In this document: one piece after another, positions 9,801-18,125 of the stretch
Position numbering within the stretch: position 1 is the first letter of the stretch
Layout of the letters: every line of letters begins with the position of its first letter
Source of the DNA: Trichoplusia ni
Lineage: Eukaryota; Arthropoda; Insecta; Lepidoptera; Noctuidae
Assembly: GCF_003590095.1 (NCBI RefSeq)
Contig: NC_039490.1
Span: 6,651,834 to 6,715,833, forward strand
Length of the DNA: 64,000 nucleotides
Reading direction: 5' to 3'
Program-made: the position numbers and the translations under genes
Notes under the pieces: generated by a model
Told to the model about the DNA's origin: nothing
Database searches by the model: none
The model's input: the letters and a program-made list of their open reading frames with translations, nothing else

Positions 9801-12800
9801 CGGCGGGCGCGGCGTGGCGCGGCGCGGCGCTGTGCTGGCGCCACGCGCACGCCGCCGCGCTGGCGCCGCACGCGCTGCCCGCCGCCACGCTGCAGGTCAA
9901 CCTCACCGCCGGCAGCGAGTGTCTGGTCAGTACCGCACCACTAGCTCCATACACTGCAGGAGTGAGACGGGGGCTCTGGGTCACTACCGCATAACACTAA
10001 CACGCTCTGCAAGTCTGTTGCGGAAGGTGGGAGACGGGAGCGGTGTCAGTGCCGCGCCACTAGTACCATACTTACACAGCAGGAGTCAAGCGGGGGAGCT
10101 CTAGGCTGCTGGGTAACCTCACTGCCGGCGCGATCAATCTACGATGATGAACACACTTACATCAAGCGCTCTATTACTTGTTTGCTTCGGAAAGCGGGTA
10201 AAAGATTATTGCAAACCAAAGTATACCAACGGCGTGTGGGAAATTAAATTAAAAAATATGAATATTTCCCACCACTCATTTGATCTAGCCATTTCTAATA
10301 TTTTATTTTAATGGACACTTATACTTATGATGAAAACTAGCCAAATTCGAGTATTCGGCATCCAGCCTTGAGTGCCATGTGACAAACCCACAAGGCGAGA
10401 GCGATTTTCTTCTGACCACGACTTCAATCACAAAAATCCCAAACCCAAATTGACCCACTTTACTCATACCACTATATTTCCTACAGGGTTGCACTCAAGT
10501 GAGTTTAGCAGACTTCGAACCCGGGACCGTGAGTCAGAAGTGGTACAACGTGCTGAGCTTTAGATGCATGAGACGAGATGAGAGTTCGGATGAGTCCACT
10601 GTCATATCGTCACAAACGTCTACGTTAACAAGAAATAGAGGTAAGAAACTTGTGGGGGACTTGGATCGGAGGTTTAAATGTCTAGTTTCGGGATCAAACA
10701 AACATGTTTTAGCTTAGGCAGAAAATAACAAAGAAATAACTTTTACCTATTCATAGAAATTACAAGCTGTCCCAGCAAACGTTGTGTTTCCCATATGAAT
10801 GAATAAGAAAAATAGAGCTATGAAAACAGATGTTGTAAGATGCTCAGACCTACCCAATATGCATAAAATTATATGAGAATCGATCGAGCCGTTTCGCAAG
10901 AATTCAATTTCGTACACCGTGATACGAGAATTTTGTATTTGAGATATTCTTTTAACGTTTATAGGTCCAGAAAGTATGACGGGTGCGGAATGCAATGTAG
11001 ACTGCGGCGACAATTCAGCATCGGAAGACGAAGAGTCCAGAGAGCCACTTAATCAGGTTTGTAACATATTAATATAGCTGACACCATATACTATGTAAAT
11101 GTACTAAATACTTATAACATACCTTAATTTGTGGTGTTCACTTTAGGACGTATATTTCATTCATCATCCTAACCTTTTCTCGACTAACAGTCTTAACAGT
11201 ACCACTGTCTTACAAGAAGCGGCTGCCTATCTGACTTCCTCAACCCAGTTACCTGGGCAACTCCCTTAGACTGGTTGTCAGACGAAGATTTCATACAAAC
11301 TAACATATTAGTAAACTATGCACTGCATTTAACTCTGATACCGGCCTGAATACATCACAGAACTGGGAAAAGGCTTCTTTTCATATAAAAATCCCCACGT
11401 TTGCTCACTTCAACAAATAGAAGAAATTGATCCGTACAGTTTTTTCCTCATTTTGTCATACTCCTCAAAAGTTATTTTTTAAATGATATATTTTAATAAA
11501 AAATATGTTATTCCATCCACAGATAGTGGAAGAGGATTCATTCGAGGACTACATTCCTGAGGAGGACATCGTTCTAGAAGAAGAGTTTCTACATCCGACC
11601 ACAGCCGAGAAGGAGACCAACACCGAGTGCAACTTCTGTCCAGAGGGAGCCAGGCAGTTACATAGAAGGTATGTACACCTATACGAATGTAGTTCTTATG
11701 TTAAGGTAATTAAGGACTAATTTTATGTAACCCTTATACGATTGATAACTCTTGTTATTGAAATATAACCCCTATTGTAAGCTGCCTAAGGATGAGTCTT
11801 AGGTATCCCTGTACCAAGACATACTTGTAAGGCTTATGAAAACTTGTTTGAAGGAAATGTGTATACGTTTTTAGGTACAAGGGATTTACATAACATTTTT
11901 TACAAAGGACATTTTTATAAGGCAATTCTGTACTATAAGATTGTTTTGTAAATTATATTAAATTAGGTTTAAAATAAGTAGTGTGATGGGTAATATAAAT
12001 ATGGTACAGGATTTATTTATTTATTGGTGGTTGTGACTAAAACTCTATGTTTAAGTGTAAGAAGCTGTATATAGGCTTAGATTTTAAGTTGTTTTCTATT
12101 TTTACTTATGAAAAAAATGTGAGACATCAGAGCTAAAACTACTAGGTATATAAAGAACAAAAAATAATATCACCTAAATTAGCCTTTCAGTTGTATCTTT
12201 GAAAACAGAAATCTACCTAAAGTGAATTAAAGTTCCAACCTCATACATATACCTGTATAACAAAACAGCCAACACTCCCTTTAACTCACAACTAAGAGGT
12301 TGTTCAAATCCGAAAACAAAACAATCTATAAAAATTCTAAATATAGTAATTAAAGTGCAAAGAAAACTAGACCTTAAAACCGTAGCAGTTAGGTATACGC
12401 TTACTAACACAGGTGTCGGGCTACAGTATTATTTTCCTCTCAGATATATGAAGTTGAGGCGAGCGGCGGCCGACGGCAGACCTCAACAGGCTCCACTAGA
12501 GAAATAATATAAACCCCTACTTGTATAGTTGTATATAGGTATGTTTACATTGTGTCGGCCTTTGTGGGTTCACTGCTATCTATATATATTATTATTTTTA
12601 TTTATAAAACACTAAGGAATCCCGCCCTAAGAAATTTAGTTTTTGTGTCGCGGACTGTTTCACAAACATTCAAGTCACATGCACAAGACACCCAGACTCA
12701 GGACAAGCATTCGTGTATCACAAATGCTTGCCTTACCCATGGATCGAACTGCCGAAATGGGTTTGGCATGATGATCTCAATCTGTGCAGTCTCTATTATT

Positions 12801-15800
12801 AAATTAAATGAGTGAATATAAATAACATTTTTTTTCTTGAATAGTTTGTGGCTAATTGGACCAGCGCTTTTATAGGCGCCGTATGAAGGCTTTTGCCTAC
12901 ATTTGAATTTAATTTACAAAACCGTCGCAAAAACGATACATAAATACATAAAAATTTGACATTTTATTTATATTACGACTCTAGAAGAAGAATAGAATTA
13001 TTTATTTTATCAAGCCATTTGTGTGCAATAATATTTATGTAATGATCTCTTGAGTATGTCACTCTGCATGTTATTTATTCATCTGACATACACAAGTGTA
13101 GTGCATGAAACAAGCATGGAAAGTGGCACAATGTGGATGTATCCTAAATGTCAAAGCATTTTGTATTTTAGTCGATTTTGTAACAACTTCACTAATTTTC
13201 AAACGACAAAAAAGACACTTAGCTAAAGTGAAATTCTAAAATGCCTTTCGTCTGTAAATTTACAAAGATAACATGACACTCAAGGGCGACTATATGATGT
13301 GTTTTCCCAAATTATTTTTATAAATAAAGTCACACTTTGTAAGTTTTAACAAAATCGACTAAAATCAAGTTTTACCTTACTAACTTTACTTCCTTGGTGT
13401 ATAACTATAATTGTTATGCTTTTTGGTTTTATAGAAAGAGTCAGCAAGTGAGCGCCAGCCCCGCCGAGCCCCTAGCCACCATTAAGAGGTCACAAACGTT
13501 CTCCCCACAACCGCAGAGCATTGCCAAAGCACAGTACATATGCAGGTAATGTTACAAGTGTAATTTTGTTTAATGCTACGCCATTTATAAACTTAGGTCT
13601 TTTTAACAAAATTTTAGCTTAAACTTAGCTGTTAATGAGGGTGTCGAAGAATTTTTTCAATTCATAGTAATCATGGTTTGTTTTTTATGTAGAAGCCATC
13701 AAAGATATAACTTTTTTTCTTATTGAACTATGTCATCTGCCAAGTTTCGAAGAGCTAAGATATTTAAACAACTTTAGTGTCCCGGAAAGAGAGGCTTGAG
13801 TAATAGCCTTCTCAGCTATAATTAATGAGCAGAAGCCATTCAAAGTTTATATCATCAGTACTTCCACATCCATTTTCAATAGGTCACCTTTTATGAAGCT
13901 GACCTTAAACTCTATGAATGAATGCTAACCTTAAACTACCTTGTCTCCAGACTGAACCGCTCGGAGTCTGACTCGTCGATGGCGGCGTACGCGCGGCGCG
14001 TGACGTCACGCCCACCGCCCGCCGCTGGCATACCCTTCGACCGCAGCGTGCGAGAGAGGCGCTCGCTCAGGTAATATAATAATCAGCTTCTATTCCCTTC
14101 CGAAATTGTCAGGCTCTAGTTATAGCTAATAAGTCACGTTCAGGAAGTCGTCCCGGGTTGTTGTTAAACCTACTTCAGTTGCTGCAAAATAATCCAATAA
14201 GTTAAAGAAATAAGTAACGCCTTTAAGTTCAAAATTTAAGTTTTTAGTGAGCACCTTCATGGTTTGAAGGAAAACATTGAGACAACATTACTTAATTATT
14301 ATACGCCTAAATAGGCTGATTGTAGCACTTCATTATTATTATTTAACATCTGTAACATACTCAATTAACATAATAAAGCTAGGTACTTTGATTTTGACTT
14401 TGACTTTGATTATTGTTAAATCGGCAATCCTGCAAGCAATGTTAGAGGCCTACTGACGACTTGAATTCTGACACCATTTTGTACATGACCCTTACAAAAA
14501 ATCCAGATCCCCAGTATTAACCCCGCCTGTGTTCCCCAGATGGGGCCGGCTGTCGGCGGGCGGCGGCGCGCGCGGCGCGGGCTGGCGGCGCTCGCGCACG
14601 TCGCTGGACCTGGCGCTGGACCTGCGCGCGCAGCACTCGCGCCTGCACGACCTGCGCACAGACATCGCCAACCTCACCGCGCTCAAGAAGAGGTACGCAG
14701 CAACAACTAAACTTCACTAATGAAAACGTTCAATTTCTATAAAATAATAATTTTGGAGAAAAAAGAACCGATGGAGATCCTTATTGATTTGATAAAAAAG
14801 AAAATATTACCAAAAAGAAGCGACGCCACTATTGGTTCTATTGATTGTAATCAAAATTGAATTAGCTTATTGACTGAAATTCGGAGAGAGAGAGTCGATT
14901 CCAGCTTGGGACAATTGTACTATCTATAAATAAACTATGTTCACTGAAAGCTATGTCCTTCACCTCAGGAGTCGAAAAATCAGAGTATTTGTTCCAAACA
15001 GCTATATAATAGTCTTATATGCCTTAATGGGACCAACGTCCCGAGATTACCGTAACATGTTGTCTTAATTATTCACTAAGCTCATAATCCCCAACAGACT
15101 AGAAGAAGCGTACACTCGCGGGGACCCCGCAGTGGCCGCGTGGGTGGCGGAGGACGAGACCCTCCGGCGCCTGGTGACGGGCGGCGCGCAGCCCGGGGAC
15201 CGCGCCTCGCGCCTGCTCAGCAGGACCTGCCGCGAGATCTACCGCCTCAGGAAGTCGCGCCAGGGCGGCCGGAAACCTGACCTCGTCACCTTCAAGTGAG
15301 TAAAGAAGTGACATACTGATCCCCATGATGAAAATGACCCCGCTGTGAATGGATCCCACCACATGCAAGATTACTTTACCACCCAAAAGCCCGTGCTCCA
15401 ATATTGACAGCGAAAGATGGCTGGGCTTTTCTTAACAACCTATTTAACCTTTAACCACACATAAAGTGTGGTTAAAGTCAAGCTTTTTAAAGTGATGCCC
15501 TCCCAAAAATAGTGTACTTCCAGCTTTCTTCATGCAGGATTTAATAGTTTTTGTTTTCTCCACAGGGAAAAGATGGCCTTCTTCACTCGCACGAAATCCA
15601 CCATCCCCTTACTACCCGGAGAAGATGGCGACGAGATACTCTCGGAAGACGACTGGGAGGAAGATCTAGAAGAAAGAAGAACACCAGACGGCAGGTCCTC
15701 TAAGACATCGTACGAGCTGCGTCGAGACATACAGACCACCAGCCAGGAGGGCGCGGCAGAGGTCGTCGAATGCAAGAACCCGTGCTTGAACACGCTGACT

Positions 15801-15959
15801 ACTCTCGACACCTTGGACACTTTGGACACTCTGACCACTTTGGACACTTTACACACTTTGGACCCTGAGTTTGAAGGTCAAGAAGCGAAGGATGACGCAA
15901 AGACTGATGAGGTGAGGTATGAGTTTGTTGTTGATAGAGTGCTCGGTGTACAAGTTTGA
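3730..15959 (+). CDS. kibra: Kibra (WWC family), 3' part, 17 coding exons
   Basis: Kibra is a cytoplasmic, membrane-associated scaffold. With Expanded and Merlin it activates the Hippo kinase cascade (Hpo-Wts), restraining Yorkie, and it binds aPKC. Joining 3730-3838, 4955-5129, 5297-6142, 6639-6771, 7425-7527, 7884-7979, 8461-8565, 8977-9094, 9751-9925, 10487-10640, 10965-11056, 11523-11668, 13435-13545, 13951-14070, 14540-14692, 15098-15295 and 15566-15959 gives 1075 codons without a break, every junction AG/GT and in phase. Family hallmarks are RQRLCLAQDEY, AEVEQK, RLLRGTSYTDSA, AVSDESVAGDSGVFEA, a C2 domain, RSQTFSP, YICRLNRSESDSS, RTSLDLALDLRAQ and EKMAFFTR. The WW domains expected before residue 1 are absent from the window, so the true start lies to the left (or at 1592 in an alternative form). 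Introns are AT-rich and contain repeats. Family membership is very sure; the start is unresolved. Confidence 0.95.
4955..5129 (+). CDS. kibra: kibra exon b: Ser/Thr linker and coiled coil
   Basis: Residues 37-94. The first half is a low-complexity Ser/Thr run built from near-repeats of ACG and TCG codons (4964-5003). The second half is a heptad-rich helix (RVAQLRKELRQARAEV) ending in GVDTLAE, which joins in phase to VEQK of the next exon. The donor is the weaker GA|GTTAGT, chosen because it restores the family string LAEVEQK. The ACG/TCG codon array looks like expansion of a trinucleotide repeat inside the coding sequence. Confidence 0.9.
5297..6142 (+). CDS. kibra: kibra exon c: long coiled coil and Ser-rich linker
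   Basis: The largest exon (846 bases), residues 95-376. It encodes a long, heptad-rich helical region (VEQKISAQQ..., DEARKRIQQIQQQLADLEDK, LLLFQEKEQLLRELRSITPR, LHEEKQLLLQQLKDAL). This is the WWC dimerisation and self-association region. It is followed by a Ser-rich linker (about 5976-6055) and SFTDIYGGPQ, then the VDLHRRVER that precedes the next block. Splice sites are TTTTTTCAG|G and AG|GTGAGT. The following intron (6143-6638) holds no recognised feature. Confidence 0.95.
6639..6771 (+). CDS. kibra: kibra exon d: Ser/Pro linker with PPPY
   Basis: Residues 377-421. It begins LLRGTSYTDSATPGASSSP, the conserved 'RLLR.(T/S)S' block of the family, then SQPSLSPRSSLSSASP and seven prolines ending in PYNQ. 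The string PPPY is a PPxY WW-domain ligand; vertebrate WWC proteins have a Pro-rich but, as I recall, PPxY-less segment here. The donor is CAG|GTAAGA, phase 0. The intron after it (6772-7424) is AT-rich with nothing recognised. Confidence 0.92.
7425..7527 (+). CDS. kibra: kibra exon e: short charged helix
   Basis: Residues 422-455, VERQRRQQRELEEKLAEMRI followed by GVATGLNEVTGLAT. A short, highly charged helical segment between the Pro-rich linkers. The acceptor TTTTAG|GTG and donor A|GTAAGT are strong. The intron after it (7528-7883) is AT-rich with no recognised repeat. Confidence 0.88.
7884..7979 (+). CDS. kibra: kibra exon f: Pro-rich linker
   Basis: Residues 456-487, MQLQGPGRPCEPLSPISETP then PPPLSPRTPSSS. 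Pro-directed (SP/TP) sites are frequent (LSP, LSPR, RTP), suggesting a regulated linker. Splice sites are TTCCAG|TG and G|GTCAGT; the exon is much more GC-rich than its introns. The next intron (7980-8460) has no recognised feature. Confidence 0.88.
8461..8565 (+). CDS. kibra: kibra exon g: AVSDESVAGDSGVFEA block
   Basis: Residues 488-522. It contains VSAAVSDESVAGDSGVFEA, one of the most diagnostic conserved strings of WWC proteins, immediately ahead of the C2 domain. Splice sites are CTACAG|GT and G|GTAAAA. The intron after it (8566-8976) is AT-rich with T-runs near its end and no recognised repeat. Confidence 0.95.
8977..9094 (+). CDS. kibra: kibra exon h: C2 domain, first strands
   Basis: Residues 523-561: AQIEIKLRYCVEESTLEIGI, LRARNLHALF, IDIGTQV. 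This is the beginning of the C2 beta-sandwich (first strands and the 'RARNL' turn), the membrane/phosphoinositide-binding module of the family. Splice sites are TTACAG|TG and GT|GTAAGT. The following intron (9095-9750) holds a TG repeat, a perfect fold-back and a 5S-derived SINE head, listed separately. Confidence 0.94.
9296..9314. repeat. (TG)n microsatellite
   Basis: An uninterrupted TG run, preceded by a shorter imperfect one (9286-9295), in the intron between the first two C2 exons. Confidence 0.9.
9406..9461. repeat. Perfect 25-bp fold-back
   Basis: Positions 9406-9430 are the exact reverse complement of 9437-9461, separated by ACGTTA. Transcribed with the Kibra pre-mRNA it would form an uninterrupted 25-bp stem. 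It lies in the intron between C2 exons. It could be a remnant of a palindromic mobile element or a small hairpin precursor; perfect pairing suggests recent origin or constraint. Confidence 0.9.
9538..9645 (+). mobile_element. 5S-rRNA-derived SINE, head only
   Basis: Begins GAGCTCGTGGCTAAGCTATA and contains a degenerate form of the block that ends GATGGGTGACC in other copies (here GATGGTTGACC). It matches copies at 31635-31718 (+) and 57262-57340 (-). The 3' half aligns by eye with 5S rRNA (GATCAC...GTTAAGC...GCGGTT.GT...GATGGGTGACC), so this is a 5S-headed SINE. The body is missing or eroded. Confidence 0.75.
9751..9925 (+). CDS. kibra: kibra exon i: GC-rich C2 core
   Basis: Residues 562-620. 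The N-terminal part is extremely Gly/Val/Ala/Arg/Trp-rich (GVVGALVVGGGGVVWRAAGA); the end, ATLQVNLTAGSECL, matches the family's 'TLQV..C.....ECL'. By position it covers the middle strands of the C2 domain. It is by far the most GC-rich exon so far, with almost every third position G or C, in an intron background near 30% GC. Splice sites are TGTGTAG|G and CTG|GTCAGT, both in phase with neighbours. Usual C2 residues here seem replaced by Ala/Arg, so either the fold tolerates it or the domain has lost ligand binding. Confidence 0.85.
9926..10130 (+). repeat. Local duplication of a splice-donor region
   Basis: The start of this intron (GTCAGTACCGCACCACTAG at 9926) recurs in diverged form at 10045 (GTCAGTGCCGCGCCACTAG), with a partial copy at 9979 (GTCACTACCGCATAACACTA). 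Around 10110 a string like the exon's own end (AACCTCACTGCCGGCGC) reappears. The period is about 119 bases, so the exon end plus donor has been tandemly duplicated. Reading past the true donor meets a TAA at 9992. Confidence 0.75.
10487..10640 (+). CDS. kibra: kibra exon j: C2 domain end
   Basis: Residues 621-671: GCTQVSLADFEPGTVSQKWY NVLSF. This is the last C2 strands with the family string 'QVSLADF' and 'W.NVLSF'. It is followed by a Ser/Asp/Glu-rich tail (ESSDESTVISSQTSTLTRNR). The acceptor is CTACAG|GGT in phase 0; the donor is G|GTAAGA. Confidence 0.94.
10763..10944 (-). mobile_element. Non-autonomous Helitron in kibra intron
   Basis: Read on the minus strand it begins TCTCAAATACAAAATTCTCG after an A, and ends near CTGGGACAGCTTG (a decayed CTAG). 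The internal motif GAAACGGCTCGATCGATTCTC is shared in recognisable form with copies at 35388 and 52207. Its 5' end lies only about 20 bases before the acceptor of the next Kibra exon. Confidence 0.7.
10965..11056 (+). CDS. kibra: kibra exon k: acidic linker
   Basis: Residues 672-702: GPESMTGAECNVDCGDNSAS EDEESREPLNQ. A short acidic linker after the C2 domain. Acceptor TTTATAG|GT, donor CAG|GTTTGT (phase 0). It is little conserved in the family but in phase with both neighbours, and more GC-rich than the flanks. Confidence 0.85.
11155..11300 (-). mobile_element. 5S-SINE body fragment
   Basis: A diverged copy of the body seen at 44205-44413 and 56996-57261. It shares CTGCCTATCTGAC, CTCAACCCAGTTACCTGGGC and TTAGACTGGTTGTCAGAC. 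The CATCATC at its left is the reverse complement of the element's GATGATG 3' tail. It lies in the intron between exons k and l. Confidence 0.75.
11523..11668 (+). CDS. kibra: kibra exon l: acidic region with Cys pair
   Basis: Residues 703-750: IVEEDSFEDYIPEEDIVLEE, then EFLHPTTAEKETNTECNFCP and EGARQLHRR. A Glu/Asp-rich stretch, corresponding to the acidic region of WWC proteins, followed by ETNTECNFCPE, also a family feature. Acceptor TCCACAG|ATA, donor AG|GTATGT. The AG overhang fits both the alternative exon at 12444 and the main exon at 13435. Confidence 0.93.
12444..12507 (+). CDS. kibra: kibra alternative last exon (candidate)
   Basis: A good acceptor (TTTTCCTCTCAG) at 12443 leads to an open frame in the same phase as the main exon at 13435. 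AG+A gives RYMKLRRAAADGRPQQAPLE K and a TAA at 12505. It is a sharp GC-rich patch in an AT-rich intron, as expected of coding sequence, and no donor with open frame is visible. Use of it would end Kibra after the acidic region, removing the aPKC-binding and C-terminal FFTR blocks. An AATAAA at 13323 could serve it. It could also be a chance match; there is no homology I can name. Confidence 0.5.
12620..12790 (-). mobile_element. SINE (family A), degraded
   Basis: Carries the minus-strand body of the family (ACATTCAAGTCACATGCACA, GACACCCAGACTCAGGACAA, GCATTCGTG) and a worn B box (CCATGGATCGAACTG). It sits in the intron after the alternative last exon. Confidence 0.75.
13435..13545 (+). CDS. 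kibra: kibra exon m: RSQTFSP ... YICR
   Basis: Residues 751-787: KSQQVSASPAEPLATIKRSQ TFSPQPQSIAKAQYICR. 'R(S/K)QTFSP' and '(Y)(V/I)CRLNRS(D/E)SDSS' across the next junction are strongly conserved in WWC proteins. Splice sites are TTATAG|A and AG|GTAATG. Confidence 0.95.
13951..14070 (+). CDS. kibra: kibra exon n: start of aPKC-binding region
   Basis: Residues 788-827: LNRSESDSSMAAYARRVTSR PPPAAGIPFDRSVRERRSLR. The segment PFDRSVRERRSLR, continued by WGR in the next exon, matches the basic 'F.R...ERRS.R' stretch of KIBRA that binds and inhibits atypical PKC. The acidic/neutral differences from vertebrates (Asp after Phe) may matter. Splice sites are TCTCCAG|A and AG|GTAATA. Confidence 0.93.
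14540..14692 (+). CDS. kibra: kibra exon o: LDLALDLRAQ helix
   Basis: Residues 828-878: WGRLSAGGGARGAGWRRSRT then SLDLALDLRAQHSRLHDLRT DIANLTALKKR. 'RTSLDLELDLQA' is the family's conserved helix; here it is RTSLDLALDLRA. The Gly/Ala/Arg-rich insertion before it is very GC-rich at DNA level, like exon i. Acceptor TTCCCCAG|A, donor AG|GTACGC. Confidence 0.94.
15098..15295 (+). CDS. kibra: kibra exon p: C-terminal helical region
   Basis: Residues 879-944. It contains LEEAYTRGDPAVAAWVAEDE TLRRLV, corresponding to the family's 'LPQWL.EDE.F..LL', then SRLLSRTCREIYRLRKSR and KPDLVTFK. The GC-rich exon ends AA|GTGAGT. Acceptor CCAACAG|A. Confidence 0.94.
15566..15959 (+). CDS. kibra: kibra last exon: EKMAFFTR block and extended tail
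   Basis: Residues 945-1075 and the TGA stop at 15957-15959. EKMAFFTRTKSTIPLLPGED aligns with the last residues of vertebrate KIBRA (EKMAFFTR...IP). In the vertebrate protein the chain ends just after this in a class III PDZ ligand, but here it continues about 115 residues. The tail is acidic (LSEDDWEEDLEERR), has a TLD-type nonarepeat (15784-15861), and ends VVDRVLGVQV; V-Q-V could be a hydrophobic (class II) PDZ ligand. Acceptor TCCACAG|G. Confidence 0.95.
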
Positions 15960-18125
15960 AAGGTAGGCCGTTTGAACTGGTTGGTTGCAGGTTTTGTTCC
16001 TGGCTTAGTAACTTTCACATGAGCTTATTTTTTAGAGTATAACTGTTGGAAAGTCATTTGAGCAAAGCCATATTTATGTGTAATTTTGATCAAGTTTCTT
16101 TTCAATAGATAAGAAAATATGGAAGTGTGAAAAATATTAGGCGTTTATGAGATTAAGTATTTTGTAATAATTACACGGCAGTATCATAAAATAATTCCAT
16201 TTTTGTAGGAATATGTACAGTAATTAACTTGTGCTAAACAATACAAACTGAAACTCCTGTGTAATTATTATTAGACCTTGAACTTTAATAATTATATACT
16301 TGTTAACAAACCCTGCGGAACCAACCGATTCAGCAGCTCTAGTATGACCTATGGCAAATATGGCACCATAAAAAAATTGCAAATATACATTATAATTACT
16401 GTGATCATTATTGCCTATTGAGATTTTCTGGTTTGAAGACTGAGCGAGAACTTATAAATGTGTTATTGGTTTAATATATATCCGGGCTCTAATAACTGTA
16501 CGTACGTGCAAATAGAGTGCCATAATATTAAGATTACAGTATTGAATCTTATTCATTTTTATACAACGTTTATGTATTGCATGTACAAATTTTGAACAAA
16601 ATTCTTTGGATGTTAGGACTCCTTTAACAGGTATGATTTGATTAATCCCGTCCATATATAGGCTATATATGTATTAGTACCTATTATAAATTAGTATAAC
16701 ACAAAATATATTTATAGTATTGCAACACATTTTTCAAATATTGATATTACAAATGTTGCCAAGTCAAAAAATGTTTATGTGTAGTTCAGGGGTGAATTGT
16801 GCCTTTATTATTGGTGCCTGATATTAAAGCCTGCGATTGTGCCATAATGGCATGCCAGACGGGGATAAATAGGTACAAAGTAGTTGTATGAGTCACAAAA
16901 TGTATGCCAAACATATTTTTTTATTGTAATTAGAATGTGGGGTTACGATCACTTTGTAAATAAAATACGTAAATTTGCGTACCCACCGACTAAGTTCATC
17001 TGTAGATAAAAACAAAAAAAAACTAAAATAATTTTTGCAAAACAAATAATCATTGCAATTATTTTTTTCCTAAATGGAACGAAATTATATTTCATTTGAA
17101 TTGCCAACAGCAGAGTTATTTTGATTTTTGCAAAAATTATATCAGATTAGGGTTCCCTCCACCGAATATGTAGTTTGAAGGCCAAAAACAAAGCTTTGCA
17201 CATAACAAGCTGTAGTTACGTGGAGTACTGCCCTACTACGTCGACCTAAACAATCCGTAGCAATAACTAAACCCAAGTAAATAAAGTCTTCACAAAACAA
17301 AAAAAAAATCGTGCCTTAAATGTTCTATCTACAGGCACTTTGAATTGCTAAAGTGCAATATTCTACGTAATATCAATAGAATAATTCCATGTGTTAACAG
17401 ATCTGAGTTTGTACTGAACCTTGTCTCACTCATTATTAAATTATCGTTTAACTATCTTTAATTATAAACGACGGTTTTGGGACAACCCTAAAATTCTCCT
17501 TTCTATTCATTTGTCACACAAATTTATCAGCAAAGGATCTATATTCACGTTTATAAATAAAGAACTAATTTAATTTATTGTGAATTAAAATATATCAACT
17601 ATTTAATTAATTACATTTTAATAAAAATGTTCGTTTTTTAAATACGTTGATATATTTTTTGTACTCAATATTTATGCTAGATTTAATTGTACATTTTGTA
17701 CATATTATAATTTAATATTATTATTCTAGTTTAAGAAATCTTTGTAAATAATCTGAATAAAAAAATACGATATATAAAAGAATTTGCATATCTGAATTTT
17801 GACTTTATGACTATTATTATTTCTTATTAATTATGTAGCAATATTAGTCGATGTTAAGTATTTTTATAACAAGAATACAATAGTCTCTTAGCCGTAATCT
17901 TTACGTAATGTTACATTTTTGTAAAAAATGTATATTTTTTATTATAATTATTTACTTGGAGTTTTTATACATAGTGTAATTGTTACTGAGGTGAATTTGG
18001 ATTTGCCAAATTAATATAAGCCTTGTTTTAATTCTTCCATTAAAATAAAGGGGTCATTATATTTTGTAAAAATGCCAATACAATTCATACAAATGAAAAT
18101 AAAAATTATAAATTAATATCTGTTT
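15960..18125 (+). other. kibra: Probable kibra 3' UTR
   Basis: AT-rich, no coding frames, no SINE or Helitron recognised, which fits transcribed 3' UTR. AATAAA signals occur at 16960, 17280, 17757, 18044 and 18098. The last is followed by a T/G-rich stretch (18118-18145) suitable as a downstream element. The real cleavage site(s) cannot be fixed without transcripts. Confidence 0.55.

Noticed and set aside
15530..15856. Minus-strand frame opposite Kibra's last exon
   Set aside because: Shadow of the coding strand; its Val-Ser-Lys repeats are the reverse reading of the TLD repeat.
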